Assembly: GCF_017654505.1 (NCBI RefSeq) | Contig: NC_054555.1 | Location: 9,306,335 to 9,370,334, forward strand | From: Polyodon spathula | Lineage: Eukaryota > Chordata > Actinopteri > Acipenseriformes > Polyodontidae | DNA: 64,000 nucleotides | Direction of reading: 5' to 3' | Part shown: positions 35,786 through 47,680 of the stretch, piece after piece | Layout: each line of letters opens with the position of its first letter | How positions within the stretch are numbered: position 1 is the first letter of the stretch | Made by a program: the position numbers and the translations under genes | The notes under the pieces: model-generated | Database searches by the model: none | What the model saw: only the letters and a program-made list of their open reading frames with translations | Told to the model about the DNA's origin: nothing

Positions 35786-37900
35786 CAGTGGTCCTCAAAG
35801 TAATTTAATATAAATAATTTTTTTAAGAGTTTTAGCGGGAGTTATTCTTGGCTCAGATAAAGCCAAGTCTCAGGCAGTAATTGTGCATGCTCGCTTATTT
35901 TTTTTAATAATTTACATAAAATACGCAATGAGAATATTTTTAAATAGCATGTTTACACAGATAACCATGAATAAACTAAAATAAAAGAGGTTAGTTAGCA
36001 TCTCGCTTCGTTTCAATTTGACAAATTTGTCAACACTACTCTGTTTTAAAGATCGCTCAGAGAAAGTGGATTCGTAACTAAATATACTACGGTGGTTCCA
36101 TTGTCTGGTGAACTAAAAAAAAAAATAGAGATAGAAAATTAAATTACATACTGAAATGTATTATTTTTCTCAATAACAGTCTGCGAAATTCAGTGCTTAC
36201 CCGGCCTACCTCTGCTCACGGATGATTGAACAGCTGTCAGATCTTTCACTTTCCCTTTGGCTACTCACTCGCCTTCAATTTTCATGTAGAATACCGTGAC
36301 TGGTCTCTGCTTGTTCATGATTGGACAGCTGCGTAAAATTTGGCAGATATTTAACATCGATAATGGATAATTGCAAAGCATATGACATGGTTTATTTAGA
36401 TTTCCAGAAAGCTTTTGACAAAGTCCCGCACAAAAGATTAATTCTCAAACTGAACGCAGTTGGCATTCAAGGAAACACATGTACATGGATTAGGGAGTGG
36501 TTAACATGTAGAAAACAGAAAGTACTGATTAGAGGAAAAACCTCAGAATGGAGTGTGGTAACCAGTGGTGTACCACAGGGATCAGTATTAGGTCCTCTGC
36601 TATTCCTAATCTACATTAATGATTTAGATTCTGGTATAGTAAGCAAACTTGTTAAATTTGCAGATGACACAAAAGTAGGAGGAGTGGCAAACACTGTTGC
36701 AGCAGCAAAGGTCATTCAAAATGATCTAGACAAGATTCAGAACTGGGCAGACACATGGCAAATGACATTTAATAGAGAAAAGTGTAAGGTACTGCACGCA
36801 GGAAATAAAAATGTACATTATAAATATCATATGTGAGATACTGAAATTGGAGAAGGAATCTATGAAAAAGACCTAGGAGTTTTTGTTGACTCAGAAATGT
36901 CTTCATCTAGACAATGTGGGGAAGCTATAAAAAAGGCTAACAAGATGCTTGGATACATTGTGAAAAGTGTTGAATTTAAATCAAGGGAAGTAATGTTAAA
37001 ACTGTACAATGCACTAGTAAGACCTCACCTTGAATATTGTGTGCAGTTCTGGTCACCTCGCTATAAAAAAGATATTGCTGCTCTAGAAAGAGTGCAAAGA
37101 AGAGCAACCAGAATTATTCCGGGCTAAAAGGCATGTCATATGCAGACAGGCTAAAAGAATTGAATCTGTTCAGTCTTGAACAAAGAAGACTACGTGGCGA
37201 CCTAATTCAAGCATTCAAAATTCTAAAAGGTATTGACAGTGTCGACCCAAGGGACTTTTTCAGCCTGAAAAAAGAAACAAGGACCAGGGGTCACAAATGG
37301 AGTTTAGACAAAGGGGCATTCAGAACAGAAAATAGGAGGCACTTTTTTACACAGAGTGTGAGGGTCTGGAATCAACTCCCCAGTAATGTTGTTGAAGCTG
37401 ACACCCTGGGATCCTTCAGGAAGCTGCTTGATGAGATTCTAGGATCAATAAGCTACTAACAACCAAACGAGCAAGATGGGCCGAATGGCCTCCTCTCGTT
37501 TGTAAACTTTCTTATGTTCTTATGTTCTTATTGGTTAAACTTACTGTCAGTACCTGTAACTGAAACAGACACAGTTTATGTTCCACCCAGCTAACTTATG
37601 ATTAGGCTACCGCAGAGACAATGCAGATATTCAATTGGTTGATCGTATCGTAGAAGCCCTTCAGGAAAAAAAAAATAAAAATGTTGAGTACGTACAAGCA
37701 GAGAATAAGCGAGCGGCGCTGCCAACAGACTGCTGTGGTGCTTTTGTTGGAAAATGTGCTTAAAGCTTTCTTTATTATTCCATGCTACGACCCGCCAGAA
37801 ATGTGTTCATGACCCATAATTTAAGAACAGCTGCCGCAGGCACGATGGCCTGGCTTCATGGGCACAAATTTGCCTGTGGGCACCACTTTGAGGACCACTG
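35786..37900. mobile_element. Non-autonomous hAT transposon with a nested CR1
   Basis: Left end CAGTGGTCCTCAAAGT and right end ACTTTGAGGACCACTG are perfect 16-bp inverted repeats. The element is flanked by identical 8-bp direct repeats CTATAGTG (35778-35785 and 37901-37908), the expected hAT target duplication. Without the CR1 copy (about 36350-37530) the element is about 0.9 kb and encodes nothing transposase-like. Confidence 0.92.
36350..37530 (+). mobile_element. CR1-type LINE, 5'-truncated, nested in hAT
   Basis: Encodes the C-terminal half of a non-LTR reverse transcriptase: VYLDFQKAFDKVPH, then TSGVPQGSVLGPLLFLIYIND and the catalytic FADDTK, then QRRATRI and SYADRLKELNLFSLEQRRLR, ending near 37459. 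Only two lesions are seen: a TGA at 36834-36836 and a one-base frameshift near 37125. The 3' UTR has GGGCCGAATGGCCTCCTCTC and ends in short direct repeats (TTATGTTC), typical of CR1. The intact C-terminal half implies a fairly recent insertion, later than the hAT element it sits in. Confidence 0.9.
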
Positions 37901-37909
37901 CTATAGTGC

Positions 37910-39809
37910 TATAGTGAATATAACAAAAAGACTAATTAAGATGCAGCTGATCTTAATTTTTTTCTGAGTTTGACTATAATGGAAAGAGTGATTTTCAGGC
38001 TGTTTAGTTGACAGTAGCTAAACAGTCATAGTAATACCTCTCATTTCCCCCCTTGTTCTAAAATCTCTTGTATTATTTCTGTTCTGACTTTCTAAAAGGA
38101 TTCCAGCTGAAATCACGTTTCTGTTGTTGCTGAAGGTTCTCTGTGCCTAGTTCTGATTCGGACCTCGGATTTACTTTCCCTGGTAAAATTGAGCTCAGTG
38201 TTAGGTAAGTCTACTGCTTAGCACTGCCCTGTTCTTGTAACTATGTAAATTTGCACCCAGCAAAAGGTGTCTGCATATCTAAGAGACATGATAACAAACT
38301 GGTTCTTGTATGATTCAGAGGTCAGTTGTGAACTCGGGCAGATGACCCTTGTTTATGCTACTTGTTCAACAGAACTGCAAACTTTTTGTAACTTATCAGA
38401 ATAATTATTAATTAAAAACTCCAGTGGAGCGCTTCAGCCAGCTTTAGTGTTTGGACAGTGATGAGAGTCACTGGTGTGTAGAAAAGGTACAGGGATGTCT
38501 GGACTCTGGTTAATTAACTCTATGTATCTTGGGATCTTGAGATCCTGGAGAATTGCTGTCATGCAGCTTTCAGTGAGCAAAGAATGTCTGCAGCGCTATT
38601 TTCTGTTGTCATTGGGAAACTCGTAAACATGCCACTAGTGACACAACATTATGGCCCTAGAGATTCTCAACCATTCATTTATTTTTTAGTTTTACCATCG
38701 CAGGAAAGATTTACCATCTTGGAGCGGAGTTACTAATGCTGAGTAATCCAGTAATCAGACAACAGCAAGTAATATATAGAGATACTGGTACCAAGAACCA
38801 GATAGGAGTTATCCAAGCTCAATGCTGTTGTGAATAGTGGGATCCTGAATAGAAGGATACACATGAACGGTGAGATATTGTTTAAATGAAAAATGTAATT
38901 TTGGTCCAAAACAAAGATAAGGGAAGTATCATTCACATGTTTTTGGAAAACGTTTTCAGTTTTTAACGCTATAAGATGTTTCAGACTCCTTCACAGCTGC
39001 ACTTTACCAGTGAACTCAGAAAACAACAATTTAAAGTACAGGTCCTTACAGTGGTTACCATTGGGTTACCAGCCATAATAATTTATAAGGTCCTTCTAAT
39101 CATCCTATTTCCAAGTTTTTTGTTACTCTATTCTGGTTGAAATTAGGCAGGTTGAACCATTGGATTCTTAAGTCTAAATTGAAAGCATGCTTTTTTTTAA
39201 TGTGCTTTTATATAGCTAGTTGTAGCTGGAGTGTATTGTACATATGAGCTCTCTGAAACTAATGGGTGGACATATTTGAAAGCTTCTTTCTTTCTGAACC
39301 ATTTTCATTCACTGCCACACATTCCCAAAGTTCTTCTATTAATGGGAACCTCTGGAGCCATCACTTCCCAACTCGAACAGAGGCTTGCTCCTTCTTTTCT
39401 TAGGGGTCGAGTTAAGAGAGCCTGTGGTATTTAACCAGGATTAATTAGGACGGAATGCCTTCTGTAAACATACGGATAATTAGCTGACATTTATCTGCCT
39501 TCTTCACAGAGTTGTTGTTTTGTTATGCAAATAAGGCACAGACAATATGTGGAACACATTTTTTTCCCCCGCCTTTGTTAAGAATTCTTTCTGAATTAAT
39601 GACCATAATTTAAAAAAAAAAAAATTAATTTGTATGCTTGAAATTATTATTTTTTTCACACATAGTGTATGTTCTGTTTAGTTATTCTTAGACAATGTTT
39701 TATTTATGAAGTGATTTTAAGGTTCTTGGCTGGTCATCTAAAGCAGCATGCCTTAAGGGGTTTACATAGTGTTGGTCTTTCATTTTGCTGGGCTTTTGTT
39801 CTGCGTGTC
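37910..39809. other. Testican intron, unremarkable part
   Basis: No exon or mobile element recognised. Short A/T runs only. Confidence 0.4.
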
Positions 39810-39990
39810 TGTGACAGGGTAGCCATGTGGTGATGTCAGGCCAGAAGCAGAAAGAAACAAACAGGCACTGCAGGGCAAAATAAATATTCAAACAAAAACA
39901 AGTCACAAACACAATAAGAAAATAAATATTCCAGGTCAGGCTGGGCAAATCGCTTTCACTGTTCCTAGATTTATGTTAGTTTAGTTTTCT
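39810..39990 (-). mobile_element. Partial LTR (3' LTR fragment)
   Basis: Starts TGTGACAGGGTAG like the full LTR at 40465. It matches that LTR except for a missing block of about 66 bp (the copy has no counterpart of 40539-40605) and loss of everything after the TAGTTTAGTTTTCT segment. On the minus strand this is the terminal part of a 3' LTR. Confidence 0.75.
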
Positions 39991-40014
39991 CAGCAATGGG
40001 AGGTCCTCCTTCTC

Positions 40015-40452
40015 CTATTGCTGTGGGTGGGTCAATCCACAGTTTGGCGCCCTCTTGACGGGACCGAGGCCTGGCAACAGGGGACCCAGACATAGTGGAC
40101 ATGGTGTCGGGAGCGCAGGCAGGCGAGCAGTCGGCTGGAGCCCCAGGCAGAGGTGCAAGCCCAGGCGACCATGCAGCGATGAAGGTGGCAGCAGGAGCTC
40201 CACTTCTCCCAATGGTGGTGGTAGAGGCAGAGGTAGCTCCTGCTCCTCTCCTCTAGATGGCGAAGGCGGCAGGGGCGACTCCTCTTCTGGCTCTGAAGAT
40301 TGCAGGGGCTCCTCCCTTTCTGGGAACTGAATGCAATAGGGCTCCTCTACTTCTGTCGGCGGAGGTGACAGGGGCTCCTCCCCCTCTGTTGCGAAAACAA
40401 AAATCTGCAGTACCTGTTCCGGCCTGAGTCCAGAAAGCTCTGGTGATCCCAT
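40015..40452 (-). pseudogene. LTR-retroelement gag-like fragment
   Basis: A minus-strand frame of 145 codons starts at an ATG (40452-40450) that lies within the putative primer binding site, and ends near the partial LTR. It is acidic and proline-rich (PLSPPPTEVEEP, EEESPLPPSPSRGEEQ, LPLPLPPPLG). No capsid, protease or polymerase motif is present, so most of the internal region is deleted. Assignment as gag rests on position after the LTR. Confidence 0.5.
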
Positions 40453-40464
40453 GTTAACACCACG

Positions 40465-41101
40465 TGTGACAGGGTAGTCATGTGGTGACGTCAGGCCAGA
40501 AACAGGAAGAACCAAACAGGCAGTACTGCAGGGCAAAAAGATGCTGAGGCGCCATTTATTTTTCACACACACAAAAAAAAATAAAAAAATACATGCTGAC
40601 AGAGCAAAATAAATATTCAAACAAAAACAAGTCACAAACAAAATAAGAAAATAAATATTCCAGGTCAGGCTGGGCAAATCGCATTCACTACTCCTAGATT
40701 TATTTTAGTTTAGTTTTCTCTCTCGTCTCCGCTGTTCTCGTTTTCCACTACTGGACACCCACCCGGATTGCAGAGAGATGCAGGCTTTTATGCAGGTAAC
40801 CATCTCCCGATTAGCAACAAATTAAACATTTAATTAATAGGGAGATGGCCACCTTCTGCACAAGGTTTTTTAATTGTGGATGAGGCTTCCCACCCACACT
40901 ACCAAACAAAAAACACCTACGGCTCTTCACCGTCACATTTAAAAAAACAATAACAACACGCACGGCTACGCCGTTGCATTTACATAATAAATCATAATAA
41001 TAATAATAACAATAATAACAATAATACAAAACAAATATACTTTATAGGAGCATGGCTTTTCCCTACCCCTTCTCATGAACAGTGCTCCTTGCCCTGTTAC
41101 A
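40465..41101 (-). mobile_element. Full LTR (5' LTR on the minus strand)
   Basis: 637 bp bounded by TGTGACAGGG and CCCTGTTACA, the usual TG...CA ends with a short inverted repeat. On the minus strand it is followed by CG and TGGTGTTAACATGGGATC (40463-40446), a plausible tRNA primer binding site starting TGG. With the fragment at 39810-39990 it forms a badly deleted LTR retrotransposon. Confidence 0.75.
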
Positions 41102-42473
41102 TTTAAATTTAAAGACATCAAAACCATTGTTGTTATATTTAGAAAAAGAATAATTGCAAGGGAATTAGGTAGCTTGCAAGTATCTTAACCTTTGTTATCC
41201 AACTCACAAACCTCTATACATTTTCACTATTAACCCTGGGTACATTTGCAGACAGTTTCTAAAAGAGAGACCAAGGATTGGATGTTCAGTCCCTAAGAAA
41301 GAGGTCCCTGCTAGGCATGCTTCAGGCATGTAGCTGGGCAAAATGGGAAAGCATTGCTTTTGCAATTTCTTCTCAGTGGATTATGAGACTCTTTAGAGCA
41401 CCAAACCTTCTCATATGTGCTCATGGATGTTTTTTTTTATTTTAGATATTCTATAACACTTTAAAATAAGAGAAGATTTCAGCTTGGCTGACTTCCCTCA
41501 GTCTTTTGCTATAGCAGTTGAGGCAGAGAATTTGCAAACGCTTGAATTAGCCCACCCGCCAATATTTGGAAACACTTGACTTGGGTTCTCGCTGGTGGGC
41601 CGTAGGGACTCATTAGTTACTAGTTGCTATATTTTTTTATGTTATGTGGCAGGTGCACCCACAAGCAAACCCGCCGTGGGCCTTACTTTACACAGGGGGC
41701 CAGTTTCTTTTAAAGATATTTTTTGCTTGGAAGCAGCTCTCAGATATCACACTGTTTTTGTTTCCAATGCGTTTCCAGACTGCAGGCAATTAAACTTACA
41801 TTATTGTAGCAGACTGCTGATATGCACCCAAGACTGTGTGTAACCTGTGCAGCTGTAGAAGTTGACCATAATCCCCACCCTCCTCAGAGAGAGGCCGCTG
41901 TGTTAATTGGTTGCTAACGGCTTTTTTCTGCTTACTTAACTGCTGATGCTGAAAAAAAAGAAAAAATCGTTTCTGATGTAGGAGTTACAACTGCTGATGC
42001 AACCTTAATCCTAACTCCATACATGTAATATGCAGGGAAGGGTGTGTGGGGGGATCTTGAAGGAATAGCCACTGCAGCAGGTCCAACTGTTACTTTTTAT
42101 CAACTTTACGACCTATTAAGTATGCAATATTTTTCTACACATTGACTGTGCTTCACTATGCCAAGCCTTTTTTTTTTACAATGTTGTACCACACCTACCA
42201 TGCTTTCAGTATGCTTTTACAACATCTGCCAGGGTGTACCACAGTAAAGTTTCTAAAGGAATGCCCTTTCTTGGGGAACATTCTAATTTAGAACCACCTA
42301 GCAGTATGAATGATCAGACTGAATCTGATAAGAGCTAACAGAGTATCTGCTGCTATAACTTAAACAACTGATCCTTTAGCTAAGCGGTACATTTTGTTGA
42401 CCTGGTTTCATTCAACTCCTTACAATATATTAAAGCTTTCCTCGGTGCATCACATCTGTATTCAATTGGCTGT
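41102..42473. other. Testican intron, unremarkable part
   Basis: No exon or mobile element recognised. Confidence 0.4.
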
Positions 42474-42502
42474 TTTTTTTTTTTTTTTTTTTTTAAAGCG
42501 AT

Positions 42503-42544
<42 letters not shown>

Positions 42545-42602
42545 TTGTATACATAAGTAAGGGCATGTGTTTGTATACATAAGTAAGGGCATCTGTTAAG
42601 AA

Positions 42603-42690
<88 letters not shown>
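42474..42690. repeat. Compound poly(T), (GT)n and (TAA)n tract
   Basis: T-run 42473-42494, (GT)n 42507-42538, then a 28-bp unit (TGTGTTTGTATACATAAGTA followed by AGGGCATG) present twice in tandem at about 42540-42594, then (TAA)n 42603-42689. Confidence 0.9.
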
Positions 42691-42990
42691 GGTAGTGAAT
42701 TTGAGTTTCACACTAATGCAAAGTTGCATTCCTGAGGATCCAGCCACCTTCCACTGATAAAGACTAGAGCTAGTTTGACTCTGACTCTCTCACTGTAGAT
42801 GTGAGATGAACCCCAACAAACTGCCATTAGCTCGATCAATGATGTGGAAGTGATTTCTATCAGGGATTATGTCTCAGGGGAGGGCATGAATGACAACTAA
42901 AAATACTGTCCTCAGATTGAAGGGCTGTTCAATTCTCAGATCAAATTACTTGACCTTTGTAGTTTTCACTTAACAGGAAAAGTTGAGATC

Positions 42991-42991
42991 A

Positions 42992-43057
<66 letters not shown>
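42991..43057. repeat. (ATT)n microsatellite
   Basis: About 22 ATT triplets. Confidence 0.95.
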
Positions 43058-43983
43058 CTGTAGTAAATGTTCTGTATTTAGGATTTTACAGTGTTATTAT
43101 TCACAGGTGTTGTATGCCTGTAGTAAGACAATGCATGCTACCTGTACTTAAAAAGTGCATATCTTAACCAACATTGCATCAACACAGCTGTACAAACCAG
43201 CCAGCATAATCAGCAGATCAGTATGAAGCCCACTTATACAGTTATTTAGATTTTTCAGAAGGAAGAAAACATTTATATAAAATTCAAGACATTTTTCAAC
43301 AGTGAAAAAATAATAACTTTAAATGACCTACCCTACTGTACATACAAGTCTGATATGGCATCTCAGGTTTTTAGTGACATTGAATAGTCAATGAAAACTT
43401 GAAGGGATTACAACCTTACTGAGTCAGTTAGGTCAATGAACTAAAAGGAGTGTACTGTCTGTGCTGTGAGTTAAATAAGTTCTGTTTATCCTCTGACACA
43501 GCTTCATTAATTTTGGTGGTGTTTTAGGGAAATTTGATTATACATGTGAATTTTGTTTAACAAAATGGGAAAATGTTTTTCAGCTTTCGTGCGTAAATAC
43601 ATTTTCTACATCATTTTCTGAAGTTCAGAAATTTTAAATTTAAAAACAATAATTAAGATTTTAGGTTTCAATCTTACAATAAAAAACAACACTCTAAATA
43701 TAATTAGCTGGAAGAAATCACTCAGATTTTGAGCCGACCACCTTCAGTACCTGTTTGGTAGCACACTGCAATAAAGAGCTTAAGCCTGAGCTCCATACTA
43801 AAACTGGGGATCAGCTTGTCCCCAACTTTGTTCCACATCTTTTTGCATTGCAATTGGTAATAACTTAGTACACAGCTGGGGGATCCCGAGACAGTACTGT
43901 ACTAGCGCTTGTGCAATCTAATACGCAGCTCCGTACTAACTGCACGTTTGTTGCAATTGACCCACTACATTCAGCTGGGTGTA

Positions 43984-44032
<49 letters not shown>
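43984..44032. repeat. (ATT)n microsatellite
   Basis: About 15 ATT triplets. Confidence 0.95.
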
Positions 44033-44034
<2 letters not shown>

Positions 44035-44415
44035 ATCTCCTGCTTGCTGCCTCCCTGAGATGTTACTCACTGTTACACGGTTAATAACATTTCAATTGCT
44101 AATCATAATTGACGAACCCTTCTAATAAATAGCACTGTATTAGTTGCCTAGGCTCTGATCCCCAGAGAGGAATAATACCATTCATTATCGTACTCCGTTT
44201 CTCCACTTAAATTGATTGCCAGACATTGGGCTTTACCGTACTGACTGTAGTGAAATAGTGAGATACTGTAGTATGTTGGCAATTTGCTATATTTTATCTT
44301 TATGAGTATGGGGATATATATGGACATTATAGGGATGCATTTATGTGTAATACTTTTATATTTAGTACATTTAGGCAATCTACAGTACATGATGTTGGAG
44401 GATAGTGTTTAGAAA

Positions 44416-44417
<2 letters not shown>

Positions 44418-44467
<50 letters not shown>

Positions 44468-44500
44468 TATATATATATTATATATATATATAATATATAT
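44418..44500. repeat. (TA)n microsatellite
   Basis: Interrupted TA tract, followed by TTAATTAA-type short repeats to 44531. Confidence 0.9.
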
Positions 44501-44534
44501 TAATTAAATTAATTAATTATTAATTAATTAAACA

Positions 44535-44795
44535 ATTTTGTGTGTAGTGTAGCTCATTCATAATTATATAAAAAAACAAACTCAATACTGTTAAATTTAG
44601 AAATGCGAAAAAGAAACAAAAATATTATCAAATATTTTGACAATAAGAAGATTTATAATCTAAATATTTTGACATTTCATTTATTTTGTTTCTTTTAGTG
44701 TGTAGCTCCTCACCAAAATAAAGGGTTGTTTATTGACTTGTATCAGGAAAGACAATGAGCTAGCTGGCTGAGTTGCGTAGTGGAGATGGTCACTT
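44535..44795 (-). repeat. Unclassified dispersed repeat, copy C
   Basis: Reverse complement of the 3' part of copy B (about 16210-16440). It shares CTACGCAA.TCAGC, CATTGTCTTTCCTGATACAA, ACAACCCTTTATTTTGGTGA and the TTTGTTTCTTTTTCGCATTT end. Like copy B it abuts a (TA)n tract at this end. Confidence 0.85.
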
Positions 44796-45859
44796 TCTTC
44801 CCATCAGTATTTTTGTATGATATTAATGACTATTGGAAAACCATTTTGTGGGAACATTTATGTTATTCCACGTATGGTGGGGTGAATTGAATTATTTTCA
44901 TCTTGCACTGTAATTCTGTTTTGTGATTGTTACACCCTGCAGGGTACTAAATACAGTAGCAGTACACGTAGTGCTGATGCAAGTCGCTGTAATGAGTTCC
45001 CTGCTGTAACAGTAAAGACCATTCTTTAATCCTTATCCAGCTGCGCTTCCCTTCTACATTATGTGGTAGAAATACATTGTAAATTGACTGAAGGAGGATT
45101 TTAATATGGAATACCTTAACTGGTTGTAATCTGTATACCATTTTTACACAAATAAAACTGCAATTATTTTGCCTGTTATAACCACATGAATTCCATTGTG
45201 TTTCTTCACCCAGTTTTTCAAACTGCAGGCAAATTGTTGTAGTTCATTCCATGGCAAAGCAATAAATGGTGTAAATCTTTATAGCGTAAATATCATCCCC
45301 AGTACTTGCAGAAAATTTCTCCCTGCAGCAACTTTTTTGCTGTGCAGATGCAGTGATATGTTCTATAAACTGTTCTAATTGGCAGTGTTAATCCAAGGCA
45401 ATTCTCACTCTGCCATCAAAGTGCAGTAATGCAATACATGATGTAGATATTACAACTGAAAGTCAATGGGATTTACTCCTTTGGCGATAGTAAACTGTAT
45501 TGCATTTTTGTTTGCTGGTACTCATAGTGCTCTTCCACTCTTGGAGATTCTTTCCACACAAACAATAAACAGCGTAGCATTCGATCAACACATCCGTTGG
45601 TCTTTGGCTCTTTGAAACCAGGCTCTGTTTACAGGCTACAAATCAGGGGCTTCTAAAACAGTTTAGTCTAACATGGAAGGCAAGCATGGAGAAGTTGTTT
45701 TACATGGGTAACACCACACTGAACATTATTTTTATTCGTACATTGAATGTAAAGTTGTTTTATTGTTAATGGGCATTCTGAGAACCTGCTCCTTTACCAA
45801 AAATTATGGCCATGGTACTATACTGACTTCCATTACAGGAGAGTATGATTTGAACTTCA

Positions 45860-46845
45860 TGCTGATTTGAACTCTGCTCTCGCCAAGATAGGCCCAACTA
45901 AGACATAGCTTCGCAGTAAACTGATCCATCTGCATCTCCATCCATTTGCGTTGTTTTCCATCTGATGATGTAAATGTCATTCTGTCTGGTGTTGATTGCT
46001 GAAGTGTAATGCTGGCTCCAGGGATCAGCTCATTTTACCTACTACTTCAGATAAGTTCTTCACTGTGTGACGCAACTATTGGCCATTGAACCCGACATCT
46101 CTGAGAAACTGGGTTGTAGAGTGTGCCACAAATCCTCGACAACCCACGTCCACTGGTTAAACTGGTGGTGGTGGCAATCTCAGGTGGAAAAATAAGCCAT
46201 AGACCAACATCTGCCAGCATCTTCCAGTCTCTAGCAGCTTCCAGTTGTCCTGGGGGAGCCTTGGTTTTATTACCTTTTCTTGATGGTTGCTCTCCTAGTC
46301 AGAGGAATATTGTCTTTTGTGTGTAATGCTTTGATGGAACTGGTGGCAACTTATTGGTCAGGTTACGCTTGTCTTCCAGTGCTAAGGCCAAACATCGCAG
46401 CACCTGGTCTTGGTGCCAAGTAAACCGTCCTTGGCTAAGACCCACCTTACATCCTGTCAAAATGTGCCTTAATGTTGCAGGTGATGAACACAAAGGATAT
46501 GAGGGATCCTCACCCACCCAGAGGTTTAGGTTATGTGGTGATGGGAAAACATCATATGCTGATCTGATGAGGAAACTGATCCTGCTTTGTTCCATTGTCC
46601 AAAGGTCTTGCCAGCTGATCTTTATGTCTCATCCATTCTCCCTGCTTGGCCTGGGAAATGGCCTTTACACACCTGATCCTCTCCCCCTGCTTTTGCACCT
46701 CATTGACTACCAGCTTCCTCCGTTGAGTTGAGGTTGCCTTGTGCCATGTAGGAGGAGCTGAACTGAGACCAAAACCTCCTTTTCCATGCTGAACTTGCCC
46801 CATAATATCATTAAGCACAAGGGTTGCTACCATGTTATGAACCAT
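45860..46845 (-). mobile_element. LINE ORF remnant with zinc-binding RVT-like motif
   Basis: Minus-strand frames read SRISFLIRSAYDVFPSPHNL, then WVGEDPSYPLCSSPATLRHI and LTGCKVGLSQGRFTW. The Cys..Cys..His..Cys pattern is like the zinc-binding region that follows reverse transcriptase in some LINE families. Upstream on that strand is KAISQAKQGEWMR, and downstream a broken AARDWKML / FPPEIA-like segment. I recognise this as a widespread fish retroelement but cannot name the clade. Several frameshifts are present. Confidence 0.5.
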
Positions 46846-47149
46846 TGGTATAATAATATCACCATGTTCTTAACAGTATCATGGCACCATATCATTATTA
46901 TACTGTATTAAGAGACTAGAACATGTTTCTTGAGTGTAAAAGTCTTTTAAGTCCATTCCATCATCAGTTAGGTTGGTTTCATAATGATTGCCTTTGTATA
47001 CCCAATGACAAGGAATAGGGAAGGAAATGGGAAATTGAGATGTACATACAAACCATGTTGCCACTACAGTACTGTTACTGTTTACTGGAAGCTCATAAAG
47101 TATTTCAGTTCTACTTAATATTGCATTTGGTTCCTCTACCCTCCTCCTC

Positions 47150-47545
47150 TACTGGCTGACAAATCATGCCTTCCCTCCACTCTGCACCCTCCCGTGCCAG
47201 CTCCTTCTCTTCCCCAGCCCCTCAGTGGTGGAACCAGTTACCAGAAAATCTCAGGACTGCTCCATCTCTCACTGTTTTTCATGTACTCAGTGCACTTCTA
47301 GATCTCTTAATCTACCCCTCCTACTATGCACTGGACTTGTTGATATAGCTTGTTGTAATCTTAACTTGCTGCATCCTTGTTCATGTTGCATTTAATGCTA
47401 ATTTTTGCATTTACTGTAAACTAAACTGTATTATATATTAAGCTTACATTGTGACCTTGTATTGCCTGTAAAATCTGTAGGTCTGTAAAATCTGTAAAAT
47501 CTGTAGGTCGCCTTGGATACAGGCATCTGCCAAATAAAATTCATA
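47150..47545 (+). mobile_element. L2-like LINE 3' end
   Basis: A decayed C-terminal peptide (RASSFSSPAPQWWNQLPENL) is followed by a 3' UTR ending GTAGGTCGCCTTGGATACAG then GCATCTGCCAAATAAA, the common tail of L2/Rex-like fish LINEs. A GTCTGTAAAATCTGTA-type duplication lies at 47465-47508. (TA)n follows directly. Confidence 0.65.
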
Positions 47546-47546
47546 C

Positions 47547-47547
<1 letters not shown>

Positions 47548-47638
<91 letters not shown>

Positions 47639-47680
47639 AAATATATATATATATTTTCAGAAAATATATATATATATATG
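47548..47680. repeat. (TA)n microsatellite after the LINE tail
   Basis: About 43 TA dinucleotides, then two TCAGAAA-interrupted shorter TA tracts. Confidence 0.95.
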
